Shown: piece after piece, positions 52,867 through 61,755 of the stretch
Position numbering within the stretch: position 1 is the stretch's first letter
Layout of the letters: each line of letters opens with the position of its first letter
Assembly: GCA_944384835.1 (NCBI GenBank)
Contig: CALWUU010000005.1
Location: 27,817 to 91,816, forward strand
Source: an uncultured Clostridia bacterium
GTDB taxonomy: Bacteria > Bacillota > Clostridia > Oscillospirales > Acutalibacteraceae
DNA: 64,000 bases
Direction: 5' to 3'
The notes under the pieces: generated by a model
Database searches by the model: none
The model's input: only the letters and a program-made list of their open reading frames with translations
Told to the model about the DNA's origin: nothing
Made by a program: the position numbers and the translations under genes

Positions 52867-52899
52867 AAACGATATATCCAAGGGATATATCGTTTTAAC
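52867..52899 (+). terminator. Terminator at the right end of the decayed element
   Basis: Stem AAACGATATATCC / GGATATATCGTTTT around AAG. Confidence 0.83.
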
Positions 52900-53061
52900 A
52901 AAACTAATATTTAACTTAAGATACAGAAGTGCTTTCGATATTTCACCAGAATATGATAGTTTATAAATCTGTATAAGGTATATTTTTATGCCGTGACAAT
53001 CCCATATCTGAATAATAAGAATTCATTTTAAGAGAGCATTATGACTGTTTTCAGGTAGAAA

Positions 53062-53090
53062 TTGCGAAGTAATTTCTTTTATGTTATAAT
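53062..53090 (+). promoter_or_regulatory. Repeat-borne promoter of pyrE
   Basis: TTGCGA (53062-53067), 17 bp, TATAAT (53085-53090). The surrounding 19-bp palindrome is GAAATTGC-GAA-GTAATTTC, and TTTTATGTTATAATAA matches the thyX copy. Only the promoter end of the repeat is recognisable here; I do not see the hairpin part clearly. The pyrE start codon is 34 bp downstream. Confidence 0.78.
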
Positions 53091-53123
53091 AATGCTCATT
53101 AGAAAGAAAAGGACGGGAAAACT

Positions 53124-53789
53124 ATGTTATCTGCCGCAAAAAAAGAATTTATAGAATTTATGATGTCTGCTGATGTATTGCGTTTTGGAGATTTTGTTAC
53201 AAAAAGCGGACGCAATACTCCTTACTTTGTAAATACCGGAAATTATAAGACAGGACTGCAAAGTGCTAAGCTTGGAGATTTTTATGCTGCGTTTATTCAA
53301 GAGACCATTGGAGACCAATTTGATGCAATGTTCGGTCCTGCATATAAAGGAATTCCATTGGTAACAACAACAGCAGGAGCGCTTGCGCGTAATTATAAAA
53401 TTGACAAGCCATATTTTTTTAACCGCAAAGAGGTGAAAGATCACGGAGAAGGCGGAAATACTGTTGGTTATCAGCCAAAAGACGGAGACCGCGTGATTAT
53501 CATTGAAGATGTCATTACTGCAGGAACCGCAATTCGTGAGACAATGCCGATTTTGAAAGGCTGTGCAGATGTAAATGTAACGGATATGTTTATTTCCGTT
53601 AACCGTTGTGAAGTGGGAAAAACACCCGGAAAAACAGCTGTTATGGAAGTTGCGGAAGAATTTGGTATCAAAGTACATGCATTAATTACTGTAAAGGATA
53701 TTTATGAGTATTTAAAAGAACAAGGTACTTATGATAGCATTCTGAAATCCATGGAAACTTATATGGAACAATATTGTATTTTTGAATAA
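53124..53789 (+). CDS. pyrE: Orotate phosphoribosyltransferase
   Basis: A 221-residue enzyme making OMP from orotate and PRPP. The PRPP motif VIIIEDVITAGTAIRE is near residue 124. FNRKEVKDHGEGG is the family-specific flexible loop. The other pyr genes are not in this window. GACGGG precedes the ATG weakly. Regulated, by inference, through the repeat palindrome in its promoter. Confidence 0.95.
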   Translation: MLSAAKKEFIEFMMSADVLRFGDFVTKSGRNTPYFVNTGNYKTGLQSAKLGDFYAAFIQETIGDQFDAMFGPAYKGIPLVTTTAGALARNYKIDKPYFFNRKEVKDHGEGGNTVGYQPKDGDRVIIIEDVITAGTAIRETMPILKGCADVNVTDMFISVNRCEVGKTPGKTAVMEVAEEFGIKVHALITVKDIYEYLKEQGTYDSILKSMETYMEQYCIFE

Positions 53790-53793
53790 TGGA

Positions 53794-53827
53794 GAGCAGC
53801 CTGTGTAACCGCACTGGCTGCTTTTTT
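53794..53827 (+). terminator. Terminator after pyrE
   Basis: Stem AGCAGCC / GGCTGCT followed by TTTTTT. Confidence 0.85.
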
Positions 53828-53901
53828 ACGGATAACTATCATGAAGACGGTTCACTGCATAGAATAGAACAGGATTTTCGGCGTAAAGAAATGTACAGGC
53901 G

Positions 53902-54387
53902 GTGGTAAAAACGGATCACTTAAATAAAAATTATGAATTTGATGTCGCTCAGATTTCCGATGAAGCAAAAGAACAACTGAAGTTGTTAAATAAAAGTCAA
54001 TCTTTAATAATGACAATTGTTGCAGGTATCCTCATGCGCTATAAAAGTTTAGATATTCAAAAACAGCAGCTACTATGCAAAGAACAATGTCCGGAAGAAG
54101 TTCAGTCTGACTGTCAGTCGAATATTTTACAAATCCAGGCTGTTTCGTCTTTGGTTATTTTATATGCACTGTTTGAGTTTTATGGTCAGTCACGAGCTTT
54201 ATTGCAGCAGGCATATGAAAATGGTACAGAGACAGCGGCGCAAAAATTAGATTTGACTTTGAGTGAAATTATTATTTTGGTAAGTTTAATGCGATTTGCA
54301 CAATTGGTTCATTCAGGAGAAATAGGTCAAGCGGAATCATCTATGGAAATCGTGGAAGCAGCGGAATTGGAGAAACCGGATGCATGA
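53902..54387 (+). CDS. Hypothetical protein, 161 residues
   Basis: I do not recognise a family. The frame starts with GTG at 53902, no strong RBS. The body is helical, with two amphipathic hydrophobic segments (SLIMTIVAGILMRY; VSSLVILYALFEFYG) and a third (IIILVSLMRFAQLV). It ends before a perfect terminator. The length and the terminator support a real gene, though the start is uncertain. Confidence 0.6.
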   Translation: MVKTDHLNKNYEFDVAQISDEAKEQLKLLNKSQSLIMTIVAGILMRYKSLDIQKQQLLCKEQCPEEVQSDCQSNILQIQAVSSLVILYALFEFYGQSRALLQQAYENGTETAAQKLDLTLSEIIILVSLMRFAQLVHSGEIGQAESSMEIVEAAELEKPDA

Positions 54388-54390
54388 TAA

Positions 54391-54427
54391 TAAAAAGCTG
54401 AGAATCATTGATTCTCAGCTTTTTATT
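54391..54427 (+). terminator. Bidirectional terminator
   Basis: Stem AAAAAGCTGAGAATCA / TGATTCTCAGCTTTTT, nearly loopless; ends the convergent transcripts of 53902 and of the GerQ-like gene. Confidence 0.93.
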
Positions 54428-54872
54428 ACCTGCGTTGATTACGCATATTTGAATTAGAATTTGAATAGGGAGCAGCATTGCTATCTCTAAGAATATTAAA
54501 GTTATGATTCGGACGATCTCCGGGTAAATAAAAGTATACAAATTTTACTGAGAAAATATCACATACAATAAAGTTTGTTACCGCATCATCGTATAAAACA
54601 ACAAAGCTGGTGGCGACGTTGTACAACAAGCCTTGTTTTCGCATAATTTGTCCTGTACCAATCAGAAATTCTATGACAACGTATTCACCTACATTTTGCG
54701 CTAAGATTCTTTGCATGGAACCTATCATTTCAGGAGAATCAAATGTTTGCTGAGGCGGTGCGGTAAAATCATACATTTGACTGGTACCGTCTTCATGTAT
54801 ACGGTATTGTGCATTTGGTGAGTTGGCGCAAAATCTGGTATTTAGTTCACGTTCGTTTTTGAAAGAACTCAT
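54426..54872 (-). CDS. gerQ: GerQ-like spore coat protein
   Basis: A 148-residue protein with an N-terminal Asn/Gln-rich tail and a C-terminal beta-sheet core: SMQRILAQNVGEYVVIEFL, GQIMRKQGLLYNVATSFVVL, and VCDIFSVKFVYFY. The pattern (short helix, strands around a GR-like turn, then YLDYI-like strand) and the position directly behind cwlJ fit GerQ, which is needed for CwlJ localisation in the spore coat. Homology is weak and the call leans on context. GTGGAGG precedes the ATG at 54872. Confidence 0.65.
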   Translation of the reverse strand: MSSFKNERELNTRFCANSPNAQYRIHEDGTSQMYDFTAPPQQTFDSPEMIGSMQRILAQNVGEYVVIEFLIGTGQIMRKQGLLYNVATSFVVLYDDAVTNFIVCDIFSVKFVYFYLPGDRPNHNFNILRDSNAAPYSNSNSNMRNQRR

Positions 54873-54884
54873 AATAACCTCCAC

Positions 54885-55319
54885 TTATGTATTACTATAT
54901 GCTTCTGTTGGATTATAAAAACAATGATCTCCAATACGTATGACAAATTCTCCGACATTGGATGGGAAATTTGTCCTGCAAGTAGTGGAAAATGGATTGA
55001 AAAACCATAATGCAAAACCTAAGTTGGTCAATCTGTTTCCTGCAATTGCCCAATTGGCAATATCATATTGCGTTTGACCGGGACGCATATTATATATATT
55101 TTGCATATTATAGGAACCGTTTACAGTTTCCATGGCACATACAAATTGTCTCTGCTGAAATACCACTTCGCGTATGGTGTTGAATCTGCCATATTCACCA
55201 TAGGTAATATGAACGCGATTCATAACTACGCTGGCAACAGCTTGCATTCCGTTTTCGCCTTCACCGCCTGCTTCACACTGAATCAGACGTGCCAATATTT
55301 CTAAATCTGATAAGGCCAT
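54885..55319 (-). CDS. cwlJ: Spore cortex-lytic enzyme CwlJ (SleB-family hydrolase)
   Basis: A 144-residue hydrolase with the SleB/CwlJ catalytic domain: ARLIQCEAGGEGENGMQAVA with the catalytic Glu near residue 17, VVMNRVH, and the C-terminal WFFNPFSTTCR. It has no signal peptide, which is typical for CwlJ, a coat-located germination enzyme that degrades cortex peptidoglycan. AAAGGAG precedes the ATG at 55319; the long frame upstream to 55670 lacks coding features. It is followed by the GerQ-like gene 12 bp downstream. Confidence 0.9.
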   Translation of the reverse strand: MALSDLEILARLIQCEAGGEGENGMQAVASVVMNRVHITYGEYGRFNTIREVVFQQRQFVCAMETVNGSYNMQNIYNMRPGQTQYDIANWAIAGNRLTNLGFALWFFNPFSTTCRTNFPSNVGEFVIRIGDHCFYNPTEAYSNT

Positions 55320-55399
55320 TGCAGCACTCCTTTCATTATTCTTTATACTTTTTAAATATATTCCGCAGATAAGCGATACATTCCAAGTTTTTCGTGAAA

Positions 55400-55435
55400 T
55401 AAAAAGAGATGCCTTTGTTGGGCATCTCTTTTTAT
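55400..55435 (-). terminator. Terminator after the second MltG-like gene
   Basis: Stem AAAAAGAGATGCC / GGGCATCTCTTTTT around TTTGTT, T runs on both strands. Confidence 0.9.
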
Positions 55436-56280
55436 TATTCTGTAGATTCTCCGTATTGCACGCCAAACTGTGCCATTGCGGCCTGATGTTCTTCATATGT
55501 GGTAGAATAATGATTTTCGTTGTCATTGCCAAAGAAGAAGTATAAATAGTCTGTCTGAGTAGGATTTTTTGCGGCATAAATCGCATCTGCTCCCGGATTG
55601 CAAATAGGACCTGCGGGTAATCCTTCACATCTATATGTGTTATATAATGCGGCATATTTTGCAGTATCACTTAATAAAGGATTATCTGTTACGTAATCGT
55701 TGATATATTCTCTGGTAGAATCCATTTGCAGCTGCATACCCTGTTCCAAGCGGTTATAAATGATGCCGGCAATGATAGACATATGTTCAACGCTGCGGGT
55801 TTCCATTTGAACTATGGAGGCTACAATCAGTTCTGTATCCGTTAAATTTCCCCCTGTATTATCACGGTATGCATTTAACATATCTATAAGAACATCTTCA
55901 GCATCAGAATTTTTTTCAAAGGTATAGGTTGCAGGATATAAATATCCTTCCATTTTAAATGGACGATTCTCGTCAGTAGGTATGCTGAGAGATTTTGGAC
56001 TGTAATTTTGGCAAGCTTGATAAAAGTCTTCAGCAGAACAAATCCCGTTGGCTTCCAAACGTTTGGCGATTAAGTCCCATGTAAAACCCTCAGGAATGGT
56101 AATACTAACTGTATCAGATACAGATGTGGAAGTATTTATATTAGATGAAGTATTAGAAGATGATTGTTGGCTGCCGTTTTCTGTTTCACTGGTTGCTTGC
56201 TGGTCAGAACCGCAGCCAGTGAAAGCCAACGAAAGAACAAGAATAGAACCGGCAACAATCATTGTAACTTTTTGTTTCAT
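55435..56280 (-). CDS. MltG/YceG-domain lipoprotein
   Basis: A 281-residue paralogue of the MltG at 9216, but as a lipoprotein (signal MKQKVTMIVAGSILVLSLAF, lipobox FTGC) instead of a membrane-spanning protein. The YceG domain has the catalytic Glu in ASIVQMETRSVEHMSIIAGI, then LQMDSTREYI and GLPAGPICNPG. A Ser/Thr/Asn linker follows the lipobox. AGGAGG precedes the ATG at 56280. Position next to cwlJ and gerQ suggests a sporulation-specific transglycosylase, but that is an inference. Confidence 0.88.
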   Translation of the reverse strand: MKQKVTMIVAGSILVLSLAFTGCGSDQQATSETENGSQQSSSNTSSNINTSTSVSDTVSITIPEGFTWDLIAKRLEANGICSAEDFYQACQNYSPKSLSIPTDENRPFKMEGYLYPATYTFEKNSDAEDVLIDMLNAYRDNTGGNLTDTELIVASIVQMETRSVEHMSIIAGIIYNRLEQGMQLQMDSTREYINDYVTDNPLLSDTAKYAALYNTYRCEGLPAGPICNPGADAIYAAKNPTQTDYLYFFFGNDNENHYSTTYEEHQAAMAQFGVQYGESTE

Positions 56281-56503
56281 AGCAGTAATCCTCCTTTTAT
56301 CTAATGTTATCATACAGGATTCTACAATGTGTTGCAATCTTTTTGTCGGAGTATTTGGACGATATTTACATATTGGAAAAAGATAAATTTAAAATTTTTC
56401 GTTCTAAAAGAAAATTCTCACAAGTAATAATACGAACGAATACACTGTAACAGGGATGAAAAAGGTAACGTAGTAACCAGTGCAAAAAGGAGCGAATCAT
56501 ATC
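56281..56503. other. Divergent intergenic region
   Basis: Holds the divergent promoters for the MltG-like lipoprotein and the SpaA-fold protein. I see no clear sigma-A boxes, which would fit use of a sporulation sigma factor. Confidence 0.35.
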
Positions 56504-57766
56504 ATGAAAGATTCTTTTCGGCATATGCCAATTAGAAGGCAGCAACCATCAAATACACAATGCAGCAGTATAGAGCAATGGTTGTCTTACATAGAAAAAT
56601 CACCCGGAAATAAAAATCCGTTTATGTTTTATATCGTAGATGCAGATACCGGGTTTGGATTGAAAGGAGGTAAATTCTCATTATTTCAGAACGGTGAATT
56701 GGTGTTTGGAAGTTATTCCAACCGCACTGGTGCTGTATGGTTCCCACCATTGCGGGAAGGTATGTACCAATTAAAAGAAGCAAAGCCGCCTGAGCAATAT
56801 ATACCTGAAAAAGAATCATTCCAGATGTATGTTGATTATAACGGAAATATTTGCATTGAAGGTATCCCTGCGGCAAGATTCCAAATATACCATAAACGTA
56901 CAGGAGGACAAAAAGTATCTTTTTCGCTCATTAAATATGATATTAGAAGCGGAAAACGTTTGGAAGGAGCTGTATTTGAGCTATGTCATAATCACGTTCC
57001 GATCGCAACCAGTATATCGGATGCAGAAGGCTTTGTGCAGTTTTATGGACTTTCAGAAGGTATTTATCAGTTAAACGAAATATCTCCGCCGGAAGGTTAT
57101 ATGAAAGTTGCCGATACACATATTGTGGTAGTTGCAAACGACGGTACCGTTACCATTGACGGATATGCGGCAGAATATGCTTCTATTGGAAATAAGCCTA
57201 TTTTGTATGATATTTTTTTTCAAAAACAAGACGAACTGACAGGAGAGCCTTTGGAAGGCGCAGTTTTTGATTTGATGCAGGATGGTGTAGTCTTATATAC
57301 AGCTATATCAAATGAAAAGGGTGAAATTAATTTTGGAAGCTTTACACCGGGAATTTATACGTTAAAAGAACAAAGACCTCCTGCAGGATATCGCATCAAT
57401 GAACACGATTATACAGTCGTGGTTGCACAGGACGGTACGGTTACTATTGATGATATTCCTGTGGAAAAAGCCAGAATCAGTGATAAAAAAGGGCAGGAAC
57501 GGATTACAATACGAAAATATATACAAAGATTAGAACCTGTAAGCGGAGTTACGTTTCAATTAAACCAAAACGATGTAACAGTAGCTTCTGCACATACAAA
57601 CGAGCAGGGGGAAGCCTATTTTAGCGATATAAAGCCTGGCACATATGTGTTGACACAATTAGCGCAAGACGGTCAATCTACGGAAGAAATGCATACTGTA
57701 ACCATAGATGAAAGCGGGACAGTAACTATTGATAATCAAGTTACGAATGTGTTGGATATTAAGTAA
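56504..57766 (+). CDS. SpaA/prealbumin-fold repeat protein without export signal
   Basis: A 420-residue protein with four SpaA-type beta-sandwich repeats. Each shows the pattern G..F.L.QNG followed by GIYQL.E..PP.GY (ca. residues 45, 150, 250, 340). Gram-positive pilins and adhesins use this fold, but this one has no signal peptide, no LPXTG sorting motif and no membrane anchor. Only the N-terminal ~40 residues (basic, Gln-rich) lie outside the repeats. AAAAGGAG precedes the ATG at 56504. A spore-coat or exosporium role is a guess from neighbourhood. Confidence 0.85.
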   Translation: MKDSFRHMPIRRQQPSNTQCSSIEQWLSYIEKSPGNKNPFMFYIVDADTGFGLKGGKFSLFQNGELVFGSYSNRTGAVWFPPLREGMYQLKEAKPPEQYIPEKESFQMYVDYNGNICIEGIPAARFQIYHKRTGGQKVSFSLIKYDIRSGKRLEGAVFELCHNHVPIATSISDAEGFVQFYGLSEGIYQLNEISPPEGYMKVADTHIVVVANDGTVTIDGYAAEYASIGNKPILYDIFFQKQDELTGEPLEGAVFDLMQDGVVLYTAISNEKGEINFGSFTPGIYTLKEQRPPAGYRINEHDYTVVVAQDGTVTIDDIPVEKARISDKKGQERITIRKYIQRLEPVSGVTFQLNQNDVTVASAHTNEQGEAYFSDIKPGTYVLTQLAQDGQSTEEMHTVTIDESGTVTIDNQVTNVLDIK

Positions 57767-57783
57767 AATATCTACCTATATAC

Positions 57784-57818
57784 AAAAAGGAACTACAATT
57801 TATGTAGTTCCTTTTTTG
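57784..57818 (+). terminator. Terminator after the SpaA-fold gene
   Basis: Stem AAAAAGGAACTACA / TGTAGTTCCTTTTT around a short ATTTA loop. Confidence 0.92.
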
Positions 57819-58853
57819 TTATACTGTATGTGCAGTTGTAAATTTAAATTTAATACGGTGATAAGATTCCAGCCAATACGCCATATCTTTCAACGTATTT
57901 TTCATAGAACGCGGATGATATCCCAACTCCTGTGTAGCCTTATCATGTGAAAAATCGCCGTTGCTTTCTAGTGTATATAAAGAGTAAGAGGTGTATAGGG
58001 GTGGTTGACGCAGCATTTTATACCAAATTTCTGCAAGAGGAGCTGTTAATTTTGCAAACCACAGAGGAAGAACACTTTTTAATCTGCGCTTTCCTGTAAT
58101 TTCGTGTAAATCATCCAATACCTCTTGTATTGTGTAAAATTGATTACTTAAAATATAGCATTCACCAGACCGACCGTTTTCTATGCAAGAAATAATTCCG
58201 TCCGCTACGTCACGAACATCAACAAAGTCATATCCGCCGTCTACACATGCTGTCAATGTACCGTTCAAATAGCTGATGACCAATTGTGTTAAGTGAGTAC
58301 GACCATAATCTCCGGGACCGATAATTCCGGAAGGATGAACGATACATGCGTTTAATCCTTGTTTTACTGCGTTTAGTACAATTTGAGAAGCAGCAGCTTT
58401 CGTTTTGGCATACAAACCGTGTACCAGTTTTGGATCAAATTCTGAAACTTCTGTAATGGTTTCTCCATGGGATTTTTCGGGAATTGCATGAACGGAACTG
58501 GTGTGAACCAATTTTTTGACTTTATGCTGCAAGCATAATTCTACTATATTTTTGGTTCCGTTAACATTCACATCCACTACTTTTTTATCTAATTTTGATG
58601 AGATAGAAACAATAGCTGCAGTATGAATTACAACTAACTCCGTATCGGGATTATGAAAGAAAAAGGATGATAAACTTTCTTTGTTACATACATCGCCATG
58701 AACAATTTCTACGTTTGGCTGTGTATACGAAATAGTATTGTCATTTGGCAGGGCAAGTCCGCGAATTAATTTTCCTTGGGCAGCCAGTTTTGAAATAATG
58801 GTATTGCCTAAATATCCCATTGCGCCGGTTACAAGATATAGCGTTTTAGCCAT
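57819..58853 (-). CDS. NAD-dependent epimerase/dehydratase (extended SDR)
   Basis: A 344-residue extended SDR. Cofactor loop VTGAMGYLGNTI (residue ~8-19), catalytic Tyr-Lys in LYAKTKAAAS (~147-152), and HPSGIIGPGDYG typical for 3-beta-HSD/dihydroflavonol-reductase-like members. Substrate unknown; sugar, sterol-like or aldehyde reduction are possible. AAGGGA precedes the ATG. Monocistronic. Confidence 0.9.
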   Translation of the reverse strand: MAKTLYLVTGAMGYLGNTIISKLAAQGKLIRGLALPNDNTISYTQPNVEIVHGDVCNKESLSSFFFHNPDTELVVIHTAAIVSISSKLDKKVVDVNVNGTKNIVELCLQHKVKKLVHTSSVHAIPEKSHGETITEVSEFDPKLVHGLYAKTKAAASQIVLNAVKQGLNACIVHPSGIIGPGDYGRTHLTQLVISYLNGTLTACVDGGYDFVDVRDVADGIISCIENGRSGECYILSNQFYTIQEVLDDLHEITGKRRLKSVLPLWFAKLTAPLAEIWYKMLRQPPLYTSYSLYTLESNGDFSHDKATQELGYHPRSMKNTLKDMAYWLESYHRIKFKFTTAHTV

Positions 58854-59068
58854 AAAAATCCCTTCTTATCAATGATTAAAGTTCTTATGTATAGTATAAA
58901 CCATTTGAATATCAGATTATGAATAAAGCATAAATTTTTTTAACATAACCTGTAAAGTTTTTGACACAATTAAAAGGTAATTTTAAATGATAAAAAGTTT
59001 CGGTACATTTTATAAAAATATGATTATTTTTCTATGCTTTGGTAAATCCTAACTAAGAGGTGAAGTAT

Positions 59069-60526
59069 GTGAACTCTATTTGGGAAAAAGAGACTGTTCT
59101 TCCACAGTATGAACCATTAAAGCAAGACTTAAAGGTTGACGTTGCTGTAATCGGAGGCGGAATGGCAGGTATTCTGACAGCATATCTGCTGCAAAAACAA
59201 GGTGTGAACGCAGCCGTATTAGAGGCAAAAACAATTGGCAGCGGTCAAACAGGAAAAACAACGGCTAAAATTACATCTCAGCATAATTTAATCTACCACA
59301 AATTAGTCAGTTCACTTGGCATAGAACAAGCAAAATTATATGCCCATGCCAATCAGGAAGCAATCGGCATGTATCGAAATTTGGCAAAGCGCTGTTCAGA
59401 TGCTGTGGTCTTTGAAGAGAAAGACAATATTCTTTATACCGTTCAAAATCCTGATGCAATTGAAAAAGAAGTAAAAGCAATGCAGCAGTTGGACTTAAAA
59501 GCAACATTTATCACACAGACTGAGTTGCCTTTTTCCATTGAGGGAGCGGTTTCTCTTGAGGGACAGGCGCAATTTCATCCATTGGAATTTTTAAAAGAAA
59601 TTTCTTCCGGTTTAACAGTATTTGAACATACTATGGTACAAAATATCGAAGAGCATACTGTTATAACCAATCATGGAAAGGTAACTGCAAATCATATTGT
59701 AATTGCTGCTCATTATCCGTTTATCAATGTTCCCGGTTATTATTTTTTGCGTCAGCATCAGGAACGTTCATACGTGTTGGCTTTAAAACATGCACAGCAA
59801 TACGATGGAATGTATTTGGGAATTGAAGAACCTTCTTATTCCTTCCGCAGCGCGGGCGAATACTTGCTGTTTGGGGGAGCATCACACAGGACAGGAGAAA
59901 ACCGTTCAGGCGGTCATTACGATATGTTAAGAAAAGCTGCGCATCAATTTTATCCCAACGGGGAAGAAGCAGCCTGTTGGTCGGCACAAGATTGTATGCC
60001 AATGGATCATATTCCGTATATTGGTCCATATGCGTTTGGTATGGAAGGCGTCTATGTGGCGACAGGATTTCAAAAATGGGGTATGACATCTTCTATGGTT
60101 TCGGCTATGATTCTCAGCGATCTGATTTTAGAAAAGGCAAATCCTTATTTGCCTTTATTTACGCCTCAAAGAATGCATATCGGATTATCTGTCAAACAAG
60201 CTGTCAACGATACTGTCCATGCGGTGCGCGGTTTGGCGGCAGGATTTATGGCACCGCCGAGAGCAATGGTAGAACAACTTCCAAAAGGACATGGAGGTAT
60301 TGTAGAAGTTGAGAATAAAAAATTTGGAGTTTATAAAGATGAACAGGGAATATCACATATAGTACAAGCCAGATGCACTCATTTAGGCTGTCAACTGGAA
60401 TGGAATCCGGATGATAAAAGCTGGGAGTGTCCATGTCATGGTTCTCGTTTTGACTATATGGGACATGTGATTGATAATCCCACAATGGAGGATTTGCAGT
60501 ATGATTCAATTACGGAATATCAATAA
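59069..60526 (+). CDS. FAD-dependent oxidoreductase with C-terminal Rieske domain
   Basis: A 485-residue protein of the YhfW type. The DAO-family FAD fold starts DVAVIGGGMAGILTAYLL (~residue 25). A C-terminal Rieske [2Fe-2S] domain has CTHLGC (~436) and CPCHGSRF (~455), giving the Cys-His pairs. Electrons pass between FAD and the cluster. I start at GTG 59069, eight bases after AGAGG; an earlier GTG at 59060 adds three residues. The end overlaps the next gene by 26 bp. Confidence 0.92.
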   Translation: MNSIWEKETVLPQYEPLKQDLKVDVAVIGGGMAGILTAYLLQKQGVNAAVLEAKTIGSGQTGKTTAKITSQHNLIYHKLVSSLGIEQAKLYAHANQEAIGMYRNLAKRCSDAVVFEEKDNILYTVQNPDAIEKEVKAMQQLDLKATFITQTELPFSIEGAVSLEGQAQFHPLEFLKEISSGLTVFEHTMVQNIEEHTVITNHGKVTANHIVIAAHYPFINVPGYYFLRQHQERSYVLALKHAQQYDGMYLGIEEPSYSFRSAGEYLLFGGASHRTGENRSGGHYDMLRKAAHQFYPNGEEAACWSAQDCMPMDHIPYIGPYAFGMEGVYVATGFQKWGMTSSMVSAMILSDLILEKANPYLPLFTPQRMHIGLSVKQAVNDTVHAVRGLAAGFMAPPRAMVEQLPKGHGGIVEVENKKFGVYKDEQGISHIVQARCTHLGCQLEWNPDDKSWECPCHGSRFDYMGHVIDNPTMEDLQYDSITEYQ

Positions 60527-61433
60527 ACGAAAAGCACATTTTGAAGGCTGGTATTTTAAACATCAGAATGCCCATCATACGGTTGTATTCATTCCCGGAT
60601 ACCATGTAGATGAAAATGGAAATGCGTCTGCTTTTATTCAAGTGATAACAGAAGCAGAATCTCATCAATTTCAATTTGCGGAAAAAGATTTTTCCATAGA
60701 CAGAACACATTTTATCGTTAAGATTGGAGAAAATATATTCACACCAAAAGGGATTACCGTACATTTGGAACAAGAAAATTTTTCTCTTTATGGCAGTATA
60801 AGATATCAAAATTTGATACCGTTAAAATATGATATTATGGGACCGTTTTCTTATTTGCCCATGCAGTGTAAACACGATATTATCAGCATGTGCCATACAT
60901 TGCATGGCAGTCTTGAAATCAATGGGGAAGTAGTGTCCTTTGAAAACGGTATTGGTTATATTGAGTCTGACAGAGGAACCTCTTTCCCGAAATCTTATAT
61001 TTGGACACAGTGCAGCATACCGAAAGAGCACCCTAGCAGTATTGTTGCGGCAGTCGCTGATATTCCGTTGGGTCCCATTCATTTTAATGGTTGTATTTGC
61101 TGTATTTATTATCGTGGCAGGCAATATCGTCTGTCAACTTACTTTGGGGCTAAAGTGGTGTGTTGTACAGAAAACGAACTTGTACTGCTGCAGGGAAAAT
61201 ATTTATTAAAAGTAAATTTGCTGAAAGGAAACCCATTACCGTTAAAAGCGCCGCAGAAAGGCGCTATGGATAGGATGATTCACGAAAGTGCTGCATGTAA
61301 AGTACAGTATCGTTTTTATGAAAGAGGGAAAAAGTTGTTTGATTATACCAGTAAACAAGCCGCGTTTGAGTTTGTGCCGGAATGTATGCCTGTATATGAT
61401 GAAAAACAAGCAATAAAAGAGGCTCTTTTATAA
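60501..61433 (+). CDS. Tocopherol-cyclase-like protein
   Basis: A 310-residue beta-rich protein. The start FEGWYFKHQNAHHTVVFIPG and the sequence FENGIGYIESDRGTSFPKSY are the family signature (PF14249-like, also in plant tocopherol cyclase and bacterial relatives). Its substrate in clostridia is unknown, since these bacteria make no tocopherol. GGAGG precedes the ATG at 60501. Translational overlap with the FAD-Rieske gene suggests a shared pathway. Confidence 0.85.
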   Translation: MIQLRNINKRKAHFEGWYFKHQNAHHTVVFIPGYHVDENGNASAFIQVITEAESHQFQFAEKDFSIDRTHFIVKIGENIFTPKGITVHLEQENFSLYGSIRYQNLIPLKYDIMGPFSYLPMQCKHDIISMCHTLHGSLEINGEVVSFENGIGYIESDRGTSFPKSYIWTQCSIPKEHPSSIVAAVADIPLGPIHFNGCICCIYYRGRQYRLSTYFGAKVVCCTENELVLLQGKYLLKVNLLKGNPLPLKAPQKGAMDRMIHESAACKVQYRFYERGKKLFDYTSKQAAFEFVPECMPVYDEKQAIKEALL

Positions 61434-61721
61434 ATAGAAGTTTTGTATCACTATTTTGAGGAACAATCTGTTTTTTGGAGGAGCGTTTTATTTCTGAAAG
61501 TGCTGTCAAGATTTCCAAATCTATCATAGATTAGAATCAAAATCGAATGGATGTTTTTGCAGAAATCAAAGAGGAAAGTGTGACCAAAGAACTTGCGGCA
61601 ACTAACGAAGAATAAATTGGCTTTTATTGATGCTGAATTATAAAATTTTTTACCTTGCTTTTGATAAATTTTAAGAACTATATTGATATACTCATGAAAT
61701 AGATGGATACTGTATAAAAAT
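61434..61721. other. Intergenic region with a possible ORF fragment
   Basis: TTGGAGGAGCG at 61476 looks like an RBS. The frame after it reads ISESAVKISKSIID, a TAG, then NRMDVFAEIKEESVTKELAA and a stop. The single stop could mean a decayed small gene. Nothing else is seen. Confidence 0.3.
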
Positions 61722-61755
61722 AAAACAGCTGCCTTTAGGCAGCTGTTTTATTTTT
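61722..61755 (-). terminator. Bidirectional terminator
   Basis: Stem AAAACAGCTGCC / GGCAGCTGTTTT around a 4-base loop, T-rich on both sides. On the minus strand it directly follows the stop of the 58-residue ORF. Confidence 0.9.

Noticed and set aside
55320..55670. N-terminal extension of CwlJ
   Set aside because: The extension is basic and unstructured, and AAAGGAG stands right before the internal ATG at 55319.
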